64,000 nt of DNA from Diprion similis (lineage: Eukaryota; Arthropoda; Insecta; Hymenoptera; Diprionidae). A program made the position numbers and the translations under genes. The notes beneath the pieces are model-generated. The model worked only from the letters and a program-made list of their open reading frames with translations. It did no database searches and was not told the origin of the DNA. The stretch covers positions 17,298,001 to 17,362,000 of the forward strand of contig NC_060112.1 in NCBI RefSeq assembly GCF_021155765.1, in the 5' to 3' direction. Shown one piece after another: positions 1 through 13,516 of the stretch (position 1 is its first letter; every line of letters begins with the position of its first letter).

Positions 1-60
1 AATATCGGTTTTTGTCCAACAGCAAATTATTTCAAGTAAAATTTGGATTCAAGAACTAAC

Positions 61-435
61 CGGGGCGAACTCGAACTCCTTCCTTATTTTGTAGGTAACA
101 GTATCGTTGTCGTTGAACTTAACGTCAGCCTTTGACCACCGTTGGACGTAAACGTAGGGTCCGAGTTCCTGCAGGGCAGGTTTTTCCCCGCTGTTCAAGA
201 ACTCGTCGGCATTAGTGACGTTGTAGATATACACGGCCATTTTGGGCCTCACCGGGGGTTCCTTCCACCATCCGTAAGCCCGTCCACCGTCCCGGAGGGC
301 GACTTCCCTGTCAACGAGAGCGTCGACGATCTTCGGGAAAAGCGTTGCGAGTACAGCACCGATGATTATGAGGAGAACGCCGACAGCCACGGCTGCCCCT
401 GAAAAATAAAACGGTATGCATAGTGAGTGAGCCAT
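61..435 (-). CDS. CD36-family scavenger receptor class B, N-terminal coding exon (partial)
   Basis: This exon encodes the first 125 residues of a CD36/SCARB-type membrane receptor; the rest lies beyond the left edge. The family binds lipids, lipoproteins or apoptotic-cell ligands through a large ectodomain held by two membrane segments. Visible here: a short cytoplasmic N-terminus, a hydrophobic segment at about residues 10-32 (SGAAVAVGVLLIIIGAVLAT), then the family-typical WWKEPPVRPKMAVYIYNVTN and ELGPYVY motifs of the early ectodomain. N-glycosylation sequons occur at NVT and NDT. I place the start at the ATG at 435 because the hydrophobic segment follows at the usual distance. The exon ends in phase 0 at a gttagt donor just below 61, beyond which the frame soon stops. 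It resembles the emp/lysosomal-membrane-protein-2/SCARB1 branch, but the subfamily cannot be settled from 125 residues. Confidence 0.9.
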
Positions 436-689
436 GGGTTTGATTTAGTGGGTTTATGGGTCGTCGACTTCTGCATGCTTCGAGAATCCGCGGAGCCAAG
501 ACGCGTGAAATTTTCACAGCTAATCTACCTGACTGCGGCAGCTGTGGGCGGAAATTAATTTGCGGTGAGAATTTAAGCGCCAGAATCAACGGCTTCTCCA
601 CATACAAGATAGAGGATGTTGTTGGGATCGAGGAGAGGACAACAAACCGGAGATAAAATATATGCGATAGCAACGGAAAATAAAAAAGA

Positions 690-728
690 CCAACGACGTC
701 ACGAACGATATTCGCAGAGCTTTATATA
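690..728 (-). promoter_or_regulatory. Candidate TATA-box promoter of the CD36-family gene
   Basis: On the minus strand a strong TATA box, TATATAAAG, reads from 728 down to 720. A start site would be expected about 30 bases on, near 690-700. This lies about 260 bases upstream of the receptor ATG at 435, so an unspliced 5' UTR is possible. The position and motif are seen; promoter activity is inference. A possible distal alternative is described at 12.7-13.5 kb. Confidence 0.45.
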
Positions 729-2206
729 CATCCGCATTCAAAAACCGGTGTGAATAGCCTGTTTATATACGTATAATAAATGCCGCTGATCGTTTTACAA
801 CCCATTATGGAAACAAGTGATGTGCTATTTAGTCCCACGTTAAATACCAAGCGTTGTTCAAGCTGTATCTATTCCATCGAGGAATGTGTGTATAGGTAAA
901 GTAGTTTGTGGATTAGAATCGTCTTTGCATATTGTAATTATTGTCAGCACGCAATATATCGCTTGGGTTAAAAATCTTAAAGTTTTCACCTTACAACTTG
1001 CAATACGAAACGGCACGATAACCTACATATACTTTGTACGTTAATGTTATGCACGAATACTTTGTAGAAATTACGGTTTGCGGTTAACCGAAAAAAGCAT
1101 GAAGCAGGCGCCTCTTGCGGTTCATCCACCGGTTCCATTTGTAGCACATACATGCAAGCCAATTCGTTACATGTACGCGGAAAATACTGAACATCGGGAA
1201 AAGTTGGGTTTCCTCGTTTATTAGGCTTGAAAAATTAATTCCGAAGCGTCAACAAACGTCCAACCACGTTGCTCGGCCAATAATTGTTGAGTCATAACCG
1301 GAAATTTTTTTCAATTTCATGCATCACGTAATTTCGAATATAAATAATCCATTTTTTTCAGACGAAATGTAATACATGATTGTAGAGCACTTTGATCATT
1401 GGATAAAAATAAACGTCCGAAAGCCTAAAGTAAAATACGTAGAGAAAATAAATATTATTACAATTCTAGAAAAAACTCATCTAATTCACGCAATAAATAC
1501 GTATCTACAAGAATAAGTATAGACAAGCTTATGGCGATGAGAATTAATCTTGAAACAATATTGTAAGAAATTTTTATTCTCTCTTCACGTTCACACGTAC
1601 CTGCTATCTATATCAACCGGAATAACTACTGGGATGATCGATTCGATCTTTGTGTAAATATTATGACTATGAATGGCGAATAAACATTGACGCAAATTGT
1701 TTAAATGTATAACTAAAGTTAGCGATGTGTCGATCATCTGATGATTGTTAAACCAAAGTGCGCATTGAAATTTATTATTCGTTACGTTAGCTCTGCCAGC
1801 TCAGCGGTGTCGACGATCTCGTGAATCACCACGTGATGTGCAGAATTATATTTTCTCATTAATTTATATAAATGTACAAATATTATACAGCGACAAACGT
1901 CTGACAAGATTTCGAATTTCCGTGCGTCTAAGATTTCACTTCGATATTTTCTTCGACGATTTTATTTGTTTGTTTCTCTTTTTTTTCCCCTCGAATCCAT
2001 CACGTATAGAACATCTGAACATACATACAACCGATGATATTTATAATGGCAATAATAACGGCATGCAAAAGAGTAAAAAAGAAAATAAATAATCCAGAAA
2101 GAAGAGTGTATAATTAAAAGATCGAAGAAAGAAAAAAATCATAGATCAGCGACACGCTCGAATTTCTCTCTGACAATCAAACGTCGTCGTCGATTCGGTT
2201 CGTTTG

Positions 2207-2232
2207 CTGCTGTTGCTGCTGTTGCTGCTGCA
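2207..2232. repeat. GCT/GTT trinucleotide repeat
   Basis: Short run of alternating gctgtt units. One frame reads as leucines, but the surrounding open frame looks like a by-product of the repeat and is not called as a gene. Confidence 0.7.
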
Positions 2233-3560
2233 CACCTGCATAACAATTTTCTTGAATTTCAATCAATATTATACCGTGTCTATACTTTTTGCTGTTAGTA
2301 ATTATCTCCATAGCCTTGGCTGCGGCAAGAGTGAAGGTACGCAGATGGATGAAATACCTGGCGAGAGTCCGCGTCGACGAATGTTGAAAAACTATTTTCG
2401 ACCATTGATATAGGTATGTAGATACATAAGTATAGGTATAATATATATATTAAAGCTTTATACACGCACGATTCCAGCAGCGTTTAGGATTGAAGAGAAA
2501 TAAAAATTTCGCGTTTATTTCACACTCAATTTCAGTGAAAGTATGCAGAATAATATAAGCAGCAGCAGCAGTAGAAGCGAGCGCACAGCCAATGCACTGC
2601 ACAGTGCCGATATAATCGATGGTGATTGCTGCCGCGTCTGTACCGCGAAATTGCAGCCTTATTTTTGCAAAGCTAGTAGTATTCACGGTACAGTGCGGGA
2701 GAATATTTTCCATACACTTAAAATCAACGCGATGCATGTATTATACTTAAGTCGTAACGGTAAGGCTGCACGTAACGTAAGCCATGATCGAGAACAATGC
2801 TCGAGTGATTTTTAAAGGTAAATCGTCAAATCAGCGAATTTACCGAGTACATTTATTGCACAACGCAAAAAATCCACGTTCAAATTTTAATTATGGTTTT
2901 TTTTTTCTCTTTAATTATTTGTACGCATTTTAGATAAGAAAAATAAAAATAGTCGGTGAGTCAATGATTTTACGTATATTTCGAACTTCCTGTATTGTCG
3001 AAGTATTTTAAAATCGTTTATATTATTGGTCGTAGAGAATAACTGGGGGGGAAAAAAAATAATAATAAAATAAACTAAAAAAATTTTAGGGCAACGTAGC
3101 TGGAACTGAATTAAATGTCCGCTAATCGAATAAAATTTAAGGAAATTAAAACGGATCAATGTTACTTGTTGTTAAAAAAAGAAACCATTCAAATTCGCAC
3201 TTCTTTTAACTCGAAGTACTTACGAAATTCAGAATCTTGTGAAAAATATAATCTGATCGCGTATATTTAGCGTGAGTAACGGAAAGCATTATACCTCAAG
3301 TGGTGTGAGCTACTTTCAACAATTTTTACTTTCTAGCGAGTACTGTAATATTATAGTATAGTATACTATAGTTATTCCTCTCCAATTGTGCAGCTCGCGG
3401 GATGTATTCGTGAGAAAGCTTATAACAACTAGCTCTTCTGTGCAGGTACAGCTGCATTATATTCCACAGTCTTTGAATATATATAATAACGTCGGATTCT
3501 CCCGCGCATTTATTTCATGCTCGAGAATTCGCAAGAGGTAATCGCAAATTGCGGTACTAT

Positions 3561-3619
3561 CTATATATATATATATATATATATATAATATGTAGGTACC
3601 GGAAATGCACAGCTATATA

Positions 3620-3657
<38 letters not shown>
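3561..3657. repeat. Two TA dinucleotide microsatellites
   Basis: Two long (TA)n runs at about 3562-3590 and 3622-3657, separated by about 31 bases of unique sequence. Simple repeats, likely length-polymorphic. Confidence 0.9.
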
Positions 3658-3658
<1 letters not shown>

Positions 3659-4204
3659 TATGTATTTTCTATTCACTATGAGCACTTAAAATTGTAGAAG
3701 TATAATACCTGTCATAGACAGACGAGTGATGCAAATGTAAGCTACAATAGATAATACAGGTGGATATAAACAATCAGACGAAATTTTAATACATATATTT
3801 GCATGTCCGTTGCAGCGACTGACTTTTTCAACTTCATCGATGAAAAATTCTCCCATCAAAGGATCTTCGATTAAAATAATCACTTTTCACGGTGGATAAT
3901 ATGTTTATCAGTGCAATATAAATTTAGTCGAAAATCGTGGGTTACAGAAAGCACGACAATAATGTATCACGTTATACATCGAGAAGATACCGTTGGCATA
4001 AAATTTGCACAATACAGGATTCGAGGGGTCCGCACGTTCGCTCTTATAAATTGCCTAATGCATAATTATCATTTGGCTTTCCAATCAGTGAAAAATTCCG
4101 TGTAAAAACGTTCATTTTATTCGTTGTATATTTTAAATGTCCCGACGTTCATCCCGAGAGTCACAAATATAATCTGTGTTGTTGTTTTCGAAACGCTGTC
4201 CTTC

Positions 4205-4245
4205 GCTGGACAACCACACACACGCACACACGCATACACACACTC
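4205..4245. repeat. Imperfect CA microsatellite
   Basis: A (CA)n run interrupted by cgca and cata units. No gene context. Confidence 0.8.
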
Positions 4246-6119
4246 GACATGCTAATTCGCTTTCAAAGTATTCCGCACACCATAAATGAATCACAGGCAA
4301 AGCTTACATATACGAATCGGTGAAAACAAATTTCTTCTTCGGAAAAACGTGATTTGAAAATCAAACAACTATGGTATTGCGCGATTCAATTACTCATCGC
4401 TGCATACCGATGTAAATTCATTTTTAAAAATATAAAGGTATATAAATAACATATGCATAAAACTGTATTTATTTACCACGACACTTGCACTTCATTTTTT
4501 TTTTTCTTTTTCTTTCAATTTTTTGATCCCTTTTTTCTTTCACTGCCACAAAATTCAACTACGAAAATAAATTGGGGAGCAGCAGAGCTGGAGACTCCAC
4601 AAAGATGCAGCTGATCCGAGTAATTCTGATCGATAAATGAAAGGTTTTATCCTGCAGTTTGTGGCTCGCGCAGACGTTCACGATCTCGATTGGGCAAACG
4701 ATATTTTACGTAATTTCAAATCGTAATAAGATCTATGCGGAATTCTCCCGCATCGTGTGAAAGAGTGAAATCGATGTTGTCAGCAGAATCGTTTTTTCCC
4801 CTTGTCCATTGTTTTTTTTTTTTTTTTTTTTTTTTGTATTTTTTTTCTACTCTTTTGCTTCTTTCCTTTTTTTTCTTTCGCTTTAGAACCGCACCGAATG
4901 GATTAAAATCGCGAAAATGAGATCGATGCAGTGATTATCGTAGATCACAAGTGTATAAACGCTGTATTGGCGGTAGTGAAAATACATTTCCGGTGTCAGA
5001 TCAAGATATTGCGGGGGTATGCAATACCTACAGTGTAGTCCATGCATGCATTCATGCCCCATAGCCATCGTGCATTACGTGTCGTTATCGGTCATGGAAT
5101 ATTTCACGTAAACTGCAGCGATCGCAATCGAAAAGATTTCCGTGAATGATAAACGAGCGGTCGAAAAACATACCGAGTCTTCGATCAACAATTATCATTT
5201 TGGAAAAATACTTTGACCGTTATATATATATATATAAAAGAGACAAGAAGCTTGTTTTTTTTTTTATGAAAACAGACTTATTCTTGAGGAGGAAATTGTT
5301 TCTTTGTTTTTTGTTGTTATTTTTTTTCATTTTTTTTTTTTTAATTTCACTTTTTTAATTCAATTGTTATATGCACTGCAGACACAACGAGCCCCATGCT
5401 TTTTAGGTGTGGTCTTCACGTAATCGAATTATCCCATATAACGTGCTGCATGCAGCCGTCGCGTCGGCCGAGATGCCTGTCAAACAGGATCTGACGTAAC
5501 GAGAAAACACGTGAAAACCTACTACACGTAGATAAGTACAATAAGGATCATACGTGAGAACTCGTGAGGTCCAGGCGTCCAGTGAACGAAAGCAAAGAAG
5601 AAAATAACTTCCATCGAGTGTTCTCATAAGCCTGGATTTTATACCTATGCAGGTGTTATACTATACCTACACATACTTAGCCTCTTATTCGACACAGCTC
5701 AATGTGCCGAAAACAGCATTTGTGACACGTTCAACGTCGTTTTCAACGTCGGGCGATTTAACGATACGATTGTCATGAATCGGGAGAAATTCCCACTGTA
5801 CTTATGATATATTAAATGTATTATTGCAGATAACGAGGTCGTGACGATTCTCCGTTTATGGAAGTATATGTTTATTTATGTGTGTATGCATTACAAATTC
5901 AGATCCATGATTGACGATTCTAAAGCTCTTGGATACCATTTATTTGAAAATATTACGAATTTTTTATTTTTGAACCAGTATAATGGAACCACCATTATAA
6001 ATTTTGGAATTTTGACCATAAATTTGCTATCGGTGAGCCAAAAAACCTCTGCCTACTCATTTCTATCACAATCCAAATACTTTTTTTTTTCAATACCATA
6101 TTAGATTCGCTGTTTTGGA

Positions 6120-6330
6120 TTTTGCAAATCTGACCTCAGATTCGTAATCAAGGAGCTAAAAAAAAATCCTATGGTACCAATTTTCATTTGAATCCGTTCA
6201 CCCGTTCTCAGGATATCATTTTTATTTTATTTTTTCAAATTTATTATTCAAATAATTCAAAGAGCACCGAACCGATTAAAGCAAAAATCTAATCAGTTTT
6301 AAGTCTGGAAAAGCCGCGTCGATTAAGACC
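6120..6330. repeat. Dispersed repeat fragment related to the 7.9-8.2 kb repeat
   Basis: Contains cagattcgtaatcaaggagc (about 6137-6156), close to the core found three times at 7923-8180. Following sequence (gaaccgattaaagcaaaaat, then a clause ending aaccagtaactcatcc-like text) has no open frame. I regard this as a decayed copy of a dispersed non-coding repeat; the family name is unknown to me. Confidence 0.4.
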
Positions 6331-7328
6331 AAAATCGTTAAAATCCAGTAACTCATCCTCCATCCGAAAATGGTCGGAGGTTATTCTCTGTGTCTCGAAA
6401 CGTCAAGATCTAGTGAAAACTCAACTTTTCACTTTCGGGGTGATTATAAAAACAACTTCCTTTTTTTTCTGAAAACATGGAGAAACGGAAAGTTACAAAT
6501 TCAACACTCTTAATCATACCGTTAAATCTTAATTATTCTATTAAAATAAATTTTTATTGTAGTGAATGTTGTATATAATTGTCGCTAACCGAACAAGCCG
6601 TGAATAATTTTTGGTCTTCCTGTCGTTAGGGAATCAACTGCAGCTTCGTGCGATTGTTATATGATTTGAACCGTGGTGACGAGTGATTAATTACAGTTAA
6701 GCGATGTAGTACAATGAGTTTCCGTGCGTCGCGAGATAAATTGAATTTTAATATCATAGCTGCAGCAGCATCGTGTATAGTTAACTATCGGGTATAACAC
6801 GTCCCGTGTATCAACCACATATCAGCTTATATACCTACTTATCGTAATAAACGATCAAATAATTATTATAACCACCACCGAGAAAGAAACTAGAAACGGT
6901 CATGCGAGGAGTCCGTATTTAGTAATTGAGTACGATCGAAAAGTTGAAAGGAAGAATAAAAGAAAAGCACACGAGAAATAGAAGTTAAAAAAAAAACAAT
7001 TAATAAATTAATATCATGAATGTGTATAAATTGAGGTGAATTTAATTTTTTTCACCACCCATCGTCGTTTTGCAACGATTAGGTATAAGTGGGTCAATTT
7101 CTTTCGATTCCGCGACCATGCAGCGTTGCTCTGGTCTATGAGAATCGACACGCTTTTCGCCAGGAATGAATCTCGCACGCGCGGTTTCATTCGCAAGAGG
7201 ATGAACCTCGTTTCGAAGATCATATCCCGGGAAAAAGAAAAGATAGGAGATCGCTTTGCTCGGCATTAAAGTCCCCGCAGTGACTGGCGGGGAGAAGTTA
7301 ATCAGCGAGATTAGTGTATATATATATA

Positions 7329-7495
7329 CACTGTTAGAAACGCGGTGTTAAATGTAACACCGAAAATATTCAATAGAAGTCGAAGCCATATTTTGGTGTT
7401 GATTTTAAAATCACTTGGCCTCAAGAGTCGAACGATTTACACCAATAATCTTCAATTTTTTTGAAACGGTGAATTTTATAACAGTTTTTTTTTTT
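7329..7495. mobile_element. Possible small MITE with internal hairpin
   Basis: The left end reads CACTGTTAGAAACGCGG and the right end TTTTATAACAGT, so the outermost bases form a short inverted repeat (CTGTTA/TAACAG). Just inside the left end is a perfect hairpin: GGTGTTA (7344-7350), loop AATG, TAACACC (7355-7361). No open frame is present. Size and ends fit a non-autonomous DNA element, but the inverted repeat decays after about 10 bases and I find no clear target-site duplication. Confidence 0.35.
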
Positions 7496-7922
7496 TATTA
7501 ATAAATAAAATATAATCCTAATCGTTCCACAGGCGTGTATCGGGAAATATTAACATCATGCCGAGATGGATCGCGCATGTGGCCGAAATTGGAGAGAGAC
7601 GGTTTGTTATGAGCCGAGGTTCCCACCTAGAAACTGCTCGACGTGGATTCCGGGTATACCGTTATTATCACCCGGGTAATATAACTGAACATCGTACGTC
7701 GAGTCAAGAGAGCATTCGAGTAAAGACACGAACTCATAGATATCCGGCTGTATATGCTAATCGCACGCGGGATTTTACAGTTCTTTGTAACCTGCCTGCA
7801 CAGCATGCTGCAGCATCTCGGCATTTTTGTTTGTCTGGTGTCTTTGGGTTGACCCTTTTAGTCGTACGTTATGTTGTGCTGACAAGTTAAGTTTTGTAAC
7901 AAGATAATATTCCGTGATTTTC

Positions 7923-8185
7923 TGAGGTCGCTGATTATGAATCTGAAATAAAATTTCAAAAATTCAACGTTGCGGATTCAATATAGCGGAAGAAATTTTT
8001 TTTTTTTTTTTTTATTTACAAAATCTGATTTCAGATTCGTAATGAGCGACCCCAAAAAACCCTTTGAAATTGTATTTTCTCCGGATTCAATGAAATTTGA
8101 AATTTACGTCCGCCATGTTCGATCCATCGTATATATATTGAATTCTAAAATCGAATTTCTGATTCGTAATCAACGAGCCCAACGA
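7923..8185. repeat. Inverted and tandem copies of a GATTCGTAATCAGCGACC-like repeat core
   Basis: Three copies of one core: reversed at 7925-7949 (gaggtcgctgattatgaatc), forward at about 8022-8053 (atttcagattcgtaatgagc then gacccc) and forward at about 8153-8180 (tctgattcgtaatcaacgag). The first two face each other. A further related copy is near 6140. No convincing protein is encoded, so this looks like a dispersed repeat. Confidence 0.5.
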
Positions 8186-9339
8186 CTTGAAATTTATGTC
8201 AAACATATAGATATACCCATTTTTATGTGTAGAGAGGTAACTTTCTCAGAAATGAATTATACCCTCAACTTTAACTATTTTTTGCAATAAATTTGATTTT
8301 AACGATAATAATTGACATTACATCGCAATATTACTTTCAAGTATTAAAAACCAATTAGTATAATATCAAAAATAGCAAAAACCGCAGAGAAATATGTTGA
8401 AAAGTTCTCTATACCTACATACGAAAAATGGATATAAAATAGATAAAGATACTTATCATTAACTATAACTCAAAGGTTTAATGGCGTCACGTGACCCGGC
8501 CCCGTGTGTAAAATCCGAAATCCTGCATTACAAAAATGCCCCGAGGTTTCGTATGATACGGCCTCGAAATCGTTCGCATATATAATGTCCTGTACGCTTT
8601 ATCATTCATTTAATACACCCTCTGCACCCATTATCCGCAATTTATTCGCCGGTATAATGTAATAAGGATGAACAGCGCATAGAAAGTGTCGTTAATTCGA
8701 ATCAATCGCGTCACCATCTGTTTCCCGTGAAATAATCACGCAGCGAGTAGGTATTAGATACATCCACCCTGGCGAGACTTTTAAGGGAGCAGCCTACCAA
8801 ATATGTAGTCAGCACAAGGGGACACCTGGATGAATATGAAAAACATTTCTTTGTCAAAATTCAGTGTCGAGATGCGATGTTGAAGATGCGCGTGTGTCGT
8901 TTCATGCCTTTCATACCGGAAGTTTTCCACAGCGATGCTCGCCGCTTTGAACTTCTTTGAATTCCATTTTTGTTCGTTTATGCAACTAATAAAAATTATT
9001 TTTCCATCACTGTTACTAATTGCTTTATAGATTAATAGATTATATAATTACCAGGCTTCAATCGTCAGAGTTAAACGAACGCACTTAATCGAGAGTAAAT
9101 ATATGTAAATGACGTTGCGTTCCTGGCGTCTATAATACAATTCGTAATTTTCCTTTATCGGTATGTTTCATGTGATTTTCTAGCCGCGGTGTAAGAAATT
9201 CATGGAGAAGCGTACCGGCAACTCGCATGCATTGAAATCAAATTCGTCTGACGAAATGCGCAAAATATATCCCATGCAGTGCGCGACCGTGATTTCACAA
9301 CGGACGTTTTATTTTCATTCTGTATGTCCTGCCTTGTTG

Positions 9340-9365
9340 TGGTTGTTGTTGTTGTTGTTGTTGTG
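9340..9365. repeat. GTT trinucleotide repeat
   Basis: Run of gttgttgttg units, about eight copies, with flanking tgtggt. Simple repeat. Confidence 0.75.
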
Positions 9366-12300
9366 GTTTCCTTTTTCTCCTCACCTCTGTTCCCCTCTTT
9401 GTTTTTTGTATCCTTTGCACGTGACTTACACCACCCGAGGTTTGCGACAGCCTAAATAATACCTTACGAAACATACCTACCCATTCATGATGGTATAAAT
9501 ATAAAAACGCTTTGAGGAATATCCGTCACAGAACAGCGGAGCTATTTTCATTGCCCAGTGGAAGAGAAATATTTGACCAACGATTTAATCACCTCTTGCC
9601 TGCAGACGGCTGGTGGCTTTTAATTATCATAAATTGGAATATATCGTACGATTGTTGTATTTTTTATTTATTTTTATTTTTTTTAACAACATTTCGCACG
9701 CGCATCTTCGATCGAATTTCACTACCGGAAGCAGAATCATTCAAGTTAGAAGCAGAAACGCGGAATCGTCAAAGGTGTTAAACATTCAGGATTGCCAATG
9801 CAAATTTACTTCGTTTCGCAGGCTTATGATAATTAATCACAAGGACGTTATTTATACATGAATATATCTATATAGGCGTGAAGGATTCGTTAACTTATAG
9901 ACATTATATGTATACAGGGTACGAAGAGAAGGCCGGTGGCGAATTTATCACAGATCAAGATCACCGTTTGAACTGTAACGAAATTTTGGTTTTTCGATAT
10001 TTTATATCGCGGTTGTATTTTTTTTAGTATCTTTTTTCTTTTCTTTTTCTCTTTGATTTCAATCATTGAGACGAGATTCAAAACCTCAAAAGTTGGCTGA
10101 CTTTCACTATGACGAACTAATTCTTCGGCGAGGAATTACATTTCTCCGGTATTGTACACCCATTTAGAAAAGTGTCCTGGCTAATTTGGCAGAAAAAAAA
10201 AAAGGTACCGGATAAATTTGTAGTCGTGCTACGAATGTAAAACAGAGACGAAAAATATTGAAATTTCAAGCACGAATAGTGTGAGTTATTGTCGAGGAAA
10301 ATATTTGTGCCGAGTAAGAAAAAAAAACCACGATTTCTTAACAGCGGTTCAATTTCTTGATTACTAATTTAACTCGCTCGTCGTACTTTGATTTTTAGCT
10401 CACATTTCCTCCGAGGAAATACGTTCACTCACGCAGAAAAGTTTGCAGAGTTAAAAAGTGACTGAAAAAAGACTCGGGTTTAAAGTTTAGAGAAACGTGT
10501 ACAAGGAAAAGTGATTACAATACATTATAAATCAATATCGTAATACTCAGCGAGCGGAATTATGTACGATTTTAATTTATATCATGCGCGATGATGACGC
10601 GCGGCGTTACGTTGGACTGCAAATTTAATTGCTTATACGTGTACAGCTAAGTTGACCCCGTTTTTTTCCACCACACTGTTGCATGCATACAGTGAGACAG
10701 CCGTTAATTAGAAAAGCACGAAATTCTGCAAAAAAAATAAACTAATAAAATTCGAACAATATCTCATGTCGTGTGTCTCTCGTATGGAGAGTCAGCTGCC
10801 CTCTCTCCTTGTGAAAGTTTTTATCTTTACGCCTACTTTTAATCTGGCTATTTTGATCGATCGTTTTCTTCAAATTCGCCATTTACTCCAATCGCTTAAA
10901 CACATCTCGCCTGTCGCTTGAACACTTTTTCGCATTTTCTCTAGGAAGTATAACAAACACGAATATAATACCTGGATGTAACAATAATATGTGTGCAGAC
11001 AGGCACATACACGTGTATTTTTGTATGTACGTACAACGCATCACGAGCAATGGCCGCACGATTAAACTAGGGTCCATCATACAAACAGTTTTATTCAACT
11101 TGGGCTCTACTTTCTAAAATCCTGTGCTCAAACTCCTCGCATGTTACATACAATATAGTAGGTACCGCTTAGATGGATATTACGCATAATGTAAATTCGA
11201 AAACCGCGGAGCTGTGATACGGATCAGGTTGTAAAAAAAGTCACACACACATACACATTATAACAAAGATATTTATCTACCAAAAATTTAACAAAATTTT
11301 ATGAAATCCATTATCCAATTCATTTTCTTTTTTCTTCGTGAATGTAAAAAAAAGAAAGAAATAATTTTCTCCGCATAGTGCGTGTGGGAAAAAAAATTGC
11401 GACTTTACAAACGTTTCAATGCTGGCAGACGATCGGTTAAAAAAAAAAGGGCAGTGACTGACCAAAGAAGAAAACTCCGATCGTCAAGCACGATTGTTAG
11501 TCGTTACACGCAAGTCAGCCTTGGCGGAATGCAGTTCGTAAGGTATACGTCCATGTGCCGCACACTTATTACGTACGCGTATTATGGTCATTACGTACGG
11601 ACAGAAGAGATAGTGTGCACCTCAAATGCGGCATTATCGGTATGCCGTACACTTATGGGGTATCTGTACGTACACTTTATACAATATCAGAGGCAGCTAC
11701 CGATCCTTCGATTCTTCCGCAATGAATTACGCATTCGATGCTGAAGGTAAATTGAATTGGTCCCGAGCTTCCTCCAAGATGTTACGAAATTTTCTAGGCC
11801 CGAGGAAAGTTCCGGTTCGAAAGGAAATTACTCACACTGTATAGTTTAGTGGATTTTATTTTGTGTATTATATTTTTTTTCTTTTGCGGAATCGGATTTC
11901 TCGGGTATAAGGTAGTAATGTTACAGCTCGTACCTTATACTGCACGCGACAATTGAGACCAGACTACTCGATAAGCTTCGGCGTGAAATGAAACTCGTGT
12001 AACGTATATTACTGGTATTCAGTGCTCCTGGTTTTACTATAAGCTCGTGATTACCTCTGTAAAGTTGGACTTGATGTTTTATACGTGGAGAACGCGGTTA
12101 TCGGGATTCATGCATGCGATATACTGTACATGTAACACGCATTTTCACCTTGGACATAGTTATGGGTAAAACGTGTGCCGCTGACGACCGATTGGGCATA
12201 ACCGATTCGCGACGATGCCTGTGGAGCGATTTTTCCAATTCAGTTGCCACAGCTTTGACGTTATAGACCGTATAATGTTCGTGTCTCTCGTCCAACGATA

Positions 12301-12714
12301 ACCTACATTCGTATTATTATCATTATTTACAGTCTAAAAACCGGTAGACGGTGAAATTTTTATTTCGATATTTATCGCGATTTGTTTTATGGGTTTTAAC
12401 CTGTGTACCTGTATACGTACCTACACCTGTAAAATATGTTTATTGTATAGGAAGCTCTTGCAGAATATCTCTTTTAACGAGAGGAGGGATTCGAAACTGA
12501 TATCGAAACTCTCACATTTTATCTGACGAAAATGTTCTAGTCAAAAATATATTATAAGTATAGACAACATACGCGATATTGTTATCCTAATTGAAACATT
12601 ACTTGTAACGAAGCTCTAAAACTCACGATTTGTACCGTATACAATACAGATAAAGTGTAATTTACGCGATAGAAAATTATCCGGAAATAGAAAATAAAGA
12701 GAGTCTCTACTTAC

Positions 12715-13516
12715 ACCATCGCCTGAGAAATCCGCCCTGAAGTTTGGCGCATATTCCTCTGTGCACCCTCATGTCTGTCGCCGACGGTCTCTTCCCACTT
12801 ACAAGAGTTACAAGCACTGATCCTGGCCGTCGTACTTTGGTACTTTGATACTTTGGTCACTCGACCGAGGGCCTCACATGCACGGCAGCACCTCGAACGT
12901 AATACGTACTCCACCGTTACTCCGAAGACATTTACCGGCTCCACAGGTCTCAGGATGGAGAAAGTTCCTCGAGACTTAGTGTACAAAGTGTGTCGCGGCA
13001 AAGGTGCTCTCTTGCAGCCTGTGCCTTGTAGCACACCGAGTACCGCTGGCTGTTACAACGACGAGAGATGCGTGCAGGCCGATCTATCTTTCACCTTTCC
13101 ACCCTTGTCGCTGATCAATCCTCGCTCCAACTTTCTTTTCGAATAATATAAATAATAAATTTTTTTAATCGCTTCGCTGTTTACTGCAGTGGACGGTTGC
13201 CTGGCTGGTAATCGCAGTTGTTTCCTCGCTCCCTTTTGTTCTTCCCAAACGAACCCGGTTGTATTATTAACTTATGTATATGGTTATTGATTATCTTGGT
13301 CTTCGGGCACCCGCGATCTTCGGCAAAGGTTTCCTTCCTCCCGCGCGATCGAGACTGTAAAGCGAGCGATCGGAACGAAGGCGGCCCGGACACTAGATAG
13401 CCACGGGTTGCTCAGGTGAGCAATTTGCCGTCTCCTCCCCCCTCCTCGCTGGCGACTTGCTCCTCCTCTTCTTTCTCTTTTTCTCTGCACCGCACTCCAC
13501 GCTCGAACCTATATAC
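12715..13516 (-). promoter_or_regulatory. Possible distal promoter and 5' untranslated exon (minus strand)
   Basis: A consensus splice donor (gtaagtag, minus strand) follows position 12715. About 800 bases upstream lies a TATA-like box, TATATAGG, at 515-508 of the 13-kb block (13515-13508). The interval is much more GC-rich than its surroundings and includes a purine-rich stretch just after the TATA. Together these fit a 5' exon spliced to a downstream minus-strand acceptor; the nearest such gene is the CD36-family receptor, 12 kb away. No protein in this interval is recognisable. The signals are seen; the exon and its partner are inference. Confidence 0.25.

Larger units (their letters stand above)
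729..12710. other. Gene-poor AT-rich stretch upstream of the CD36-family gene
   Basis: I see no defensible gene here. Open frames are short, do not resemble families I know, and often overlap frames on the other strand or run through poly-T or dinucleotide repeats. The longest, 110 codons at 7558-7890 plus and 120 codons at 11382-11744 plus, show no domain. The stretch holds AT, CA and GTT microsatellites, several poly-T tracts and the dispersed repeats listed separately. It may be intergenic, or part of a long first intron if the receptor uses the distal 13.5-kb promoter. Confidence 0.5.

Noticed and set aside
311-673. 120-codon minus frame over the CD36-family start
   Set aside because: It overlaps the receptor exon in another frame and has no domain; at most it contains an upstream ORF.
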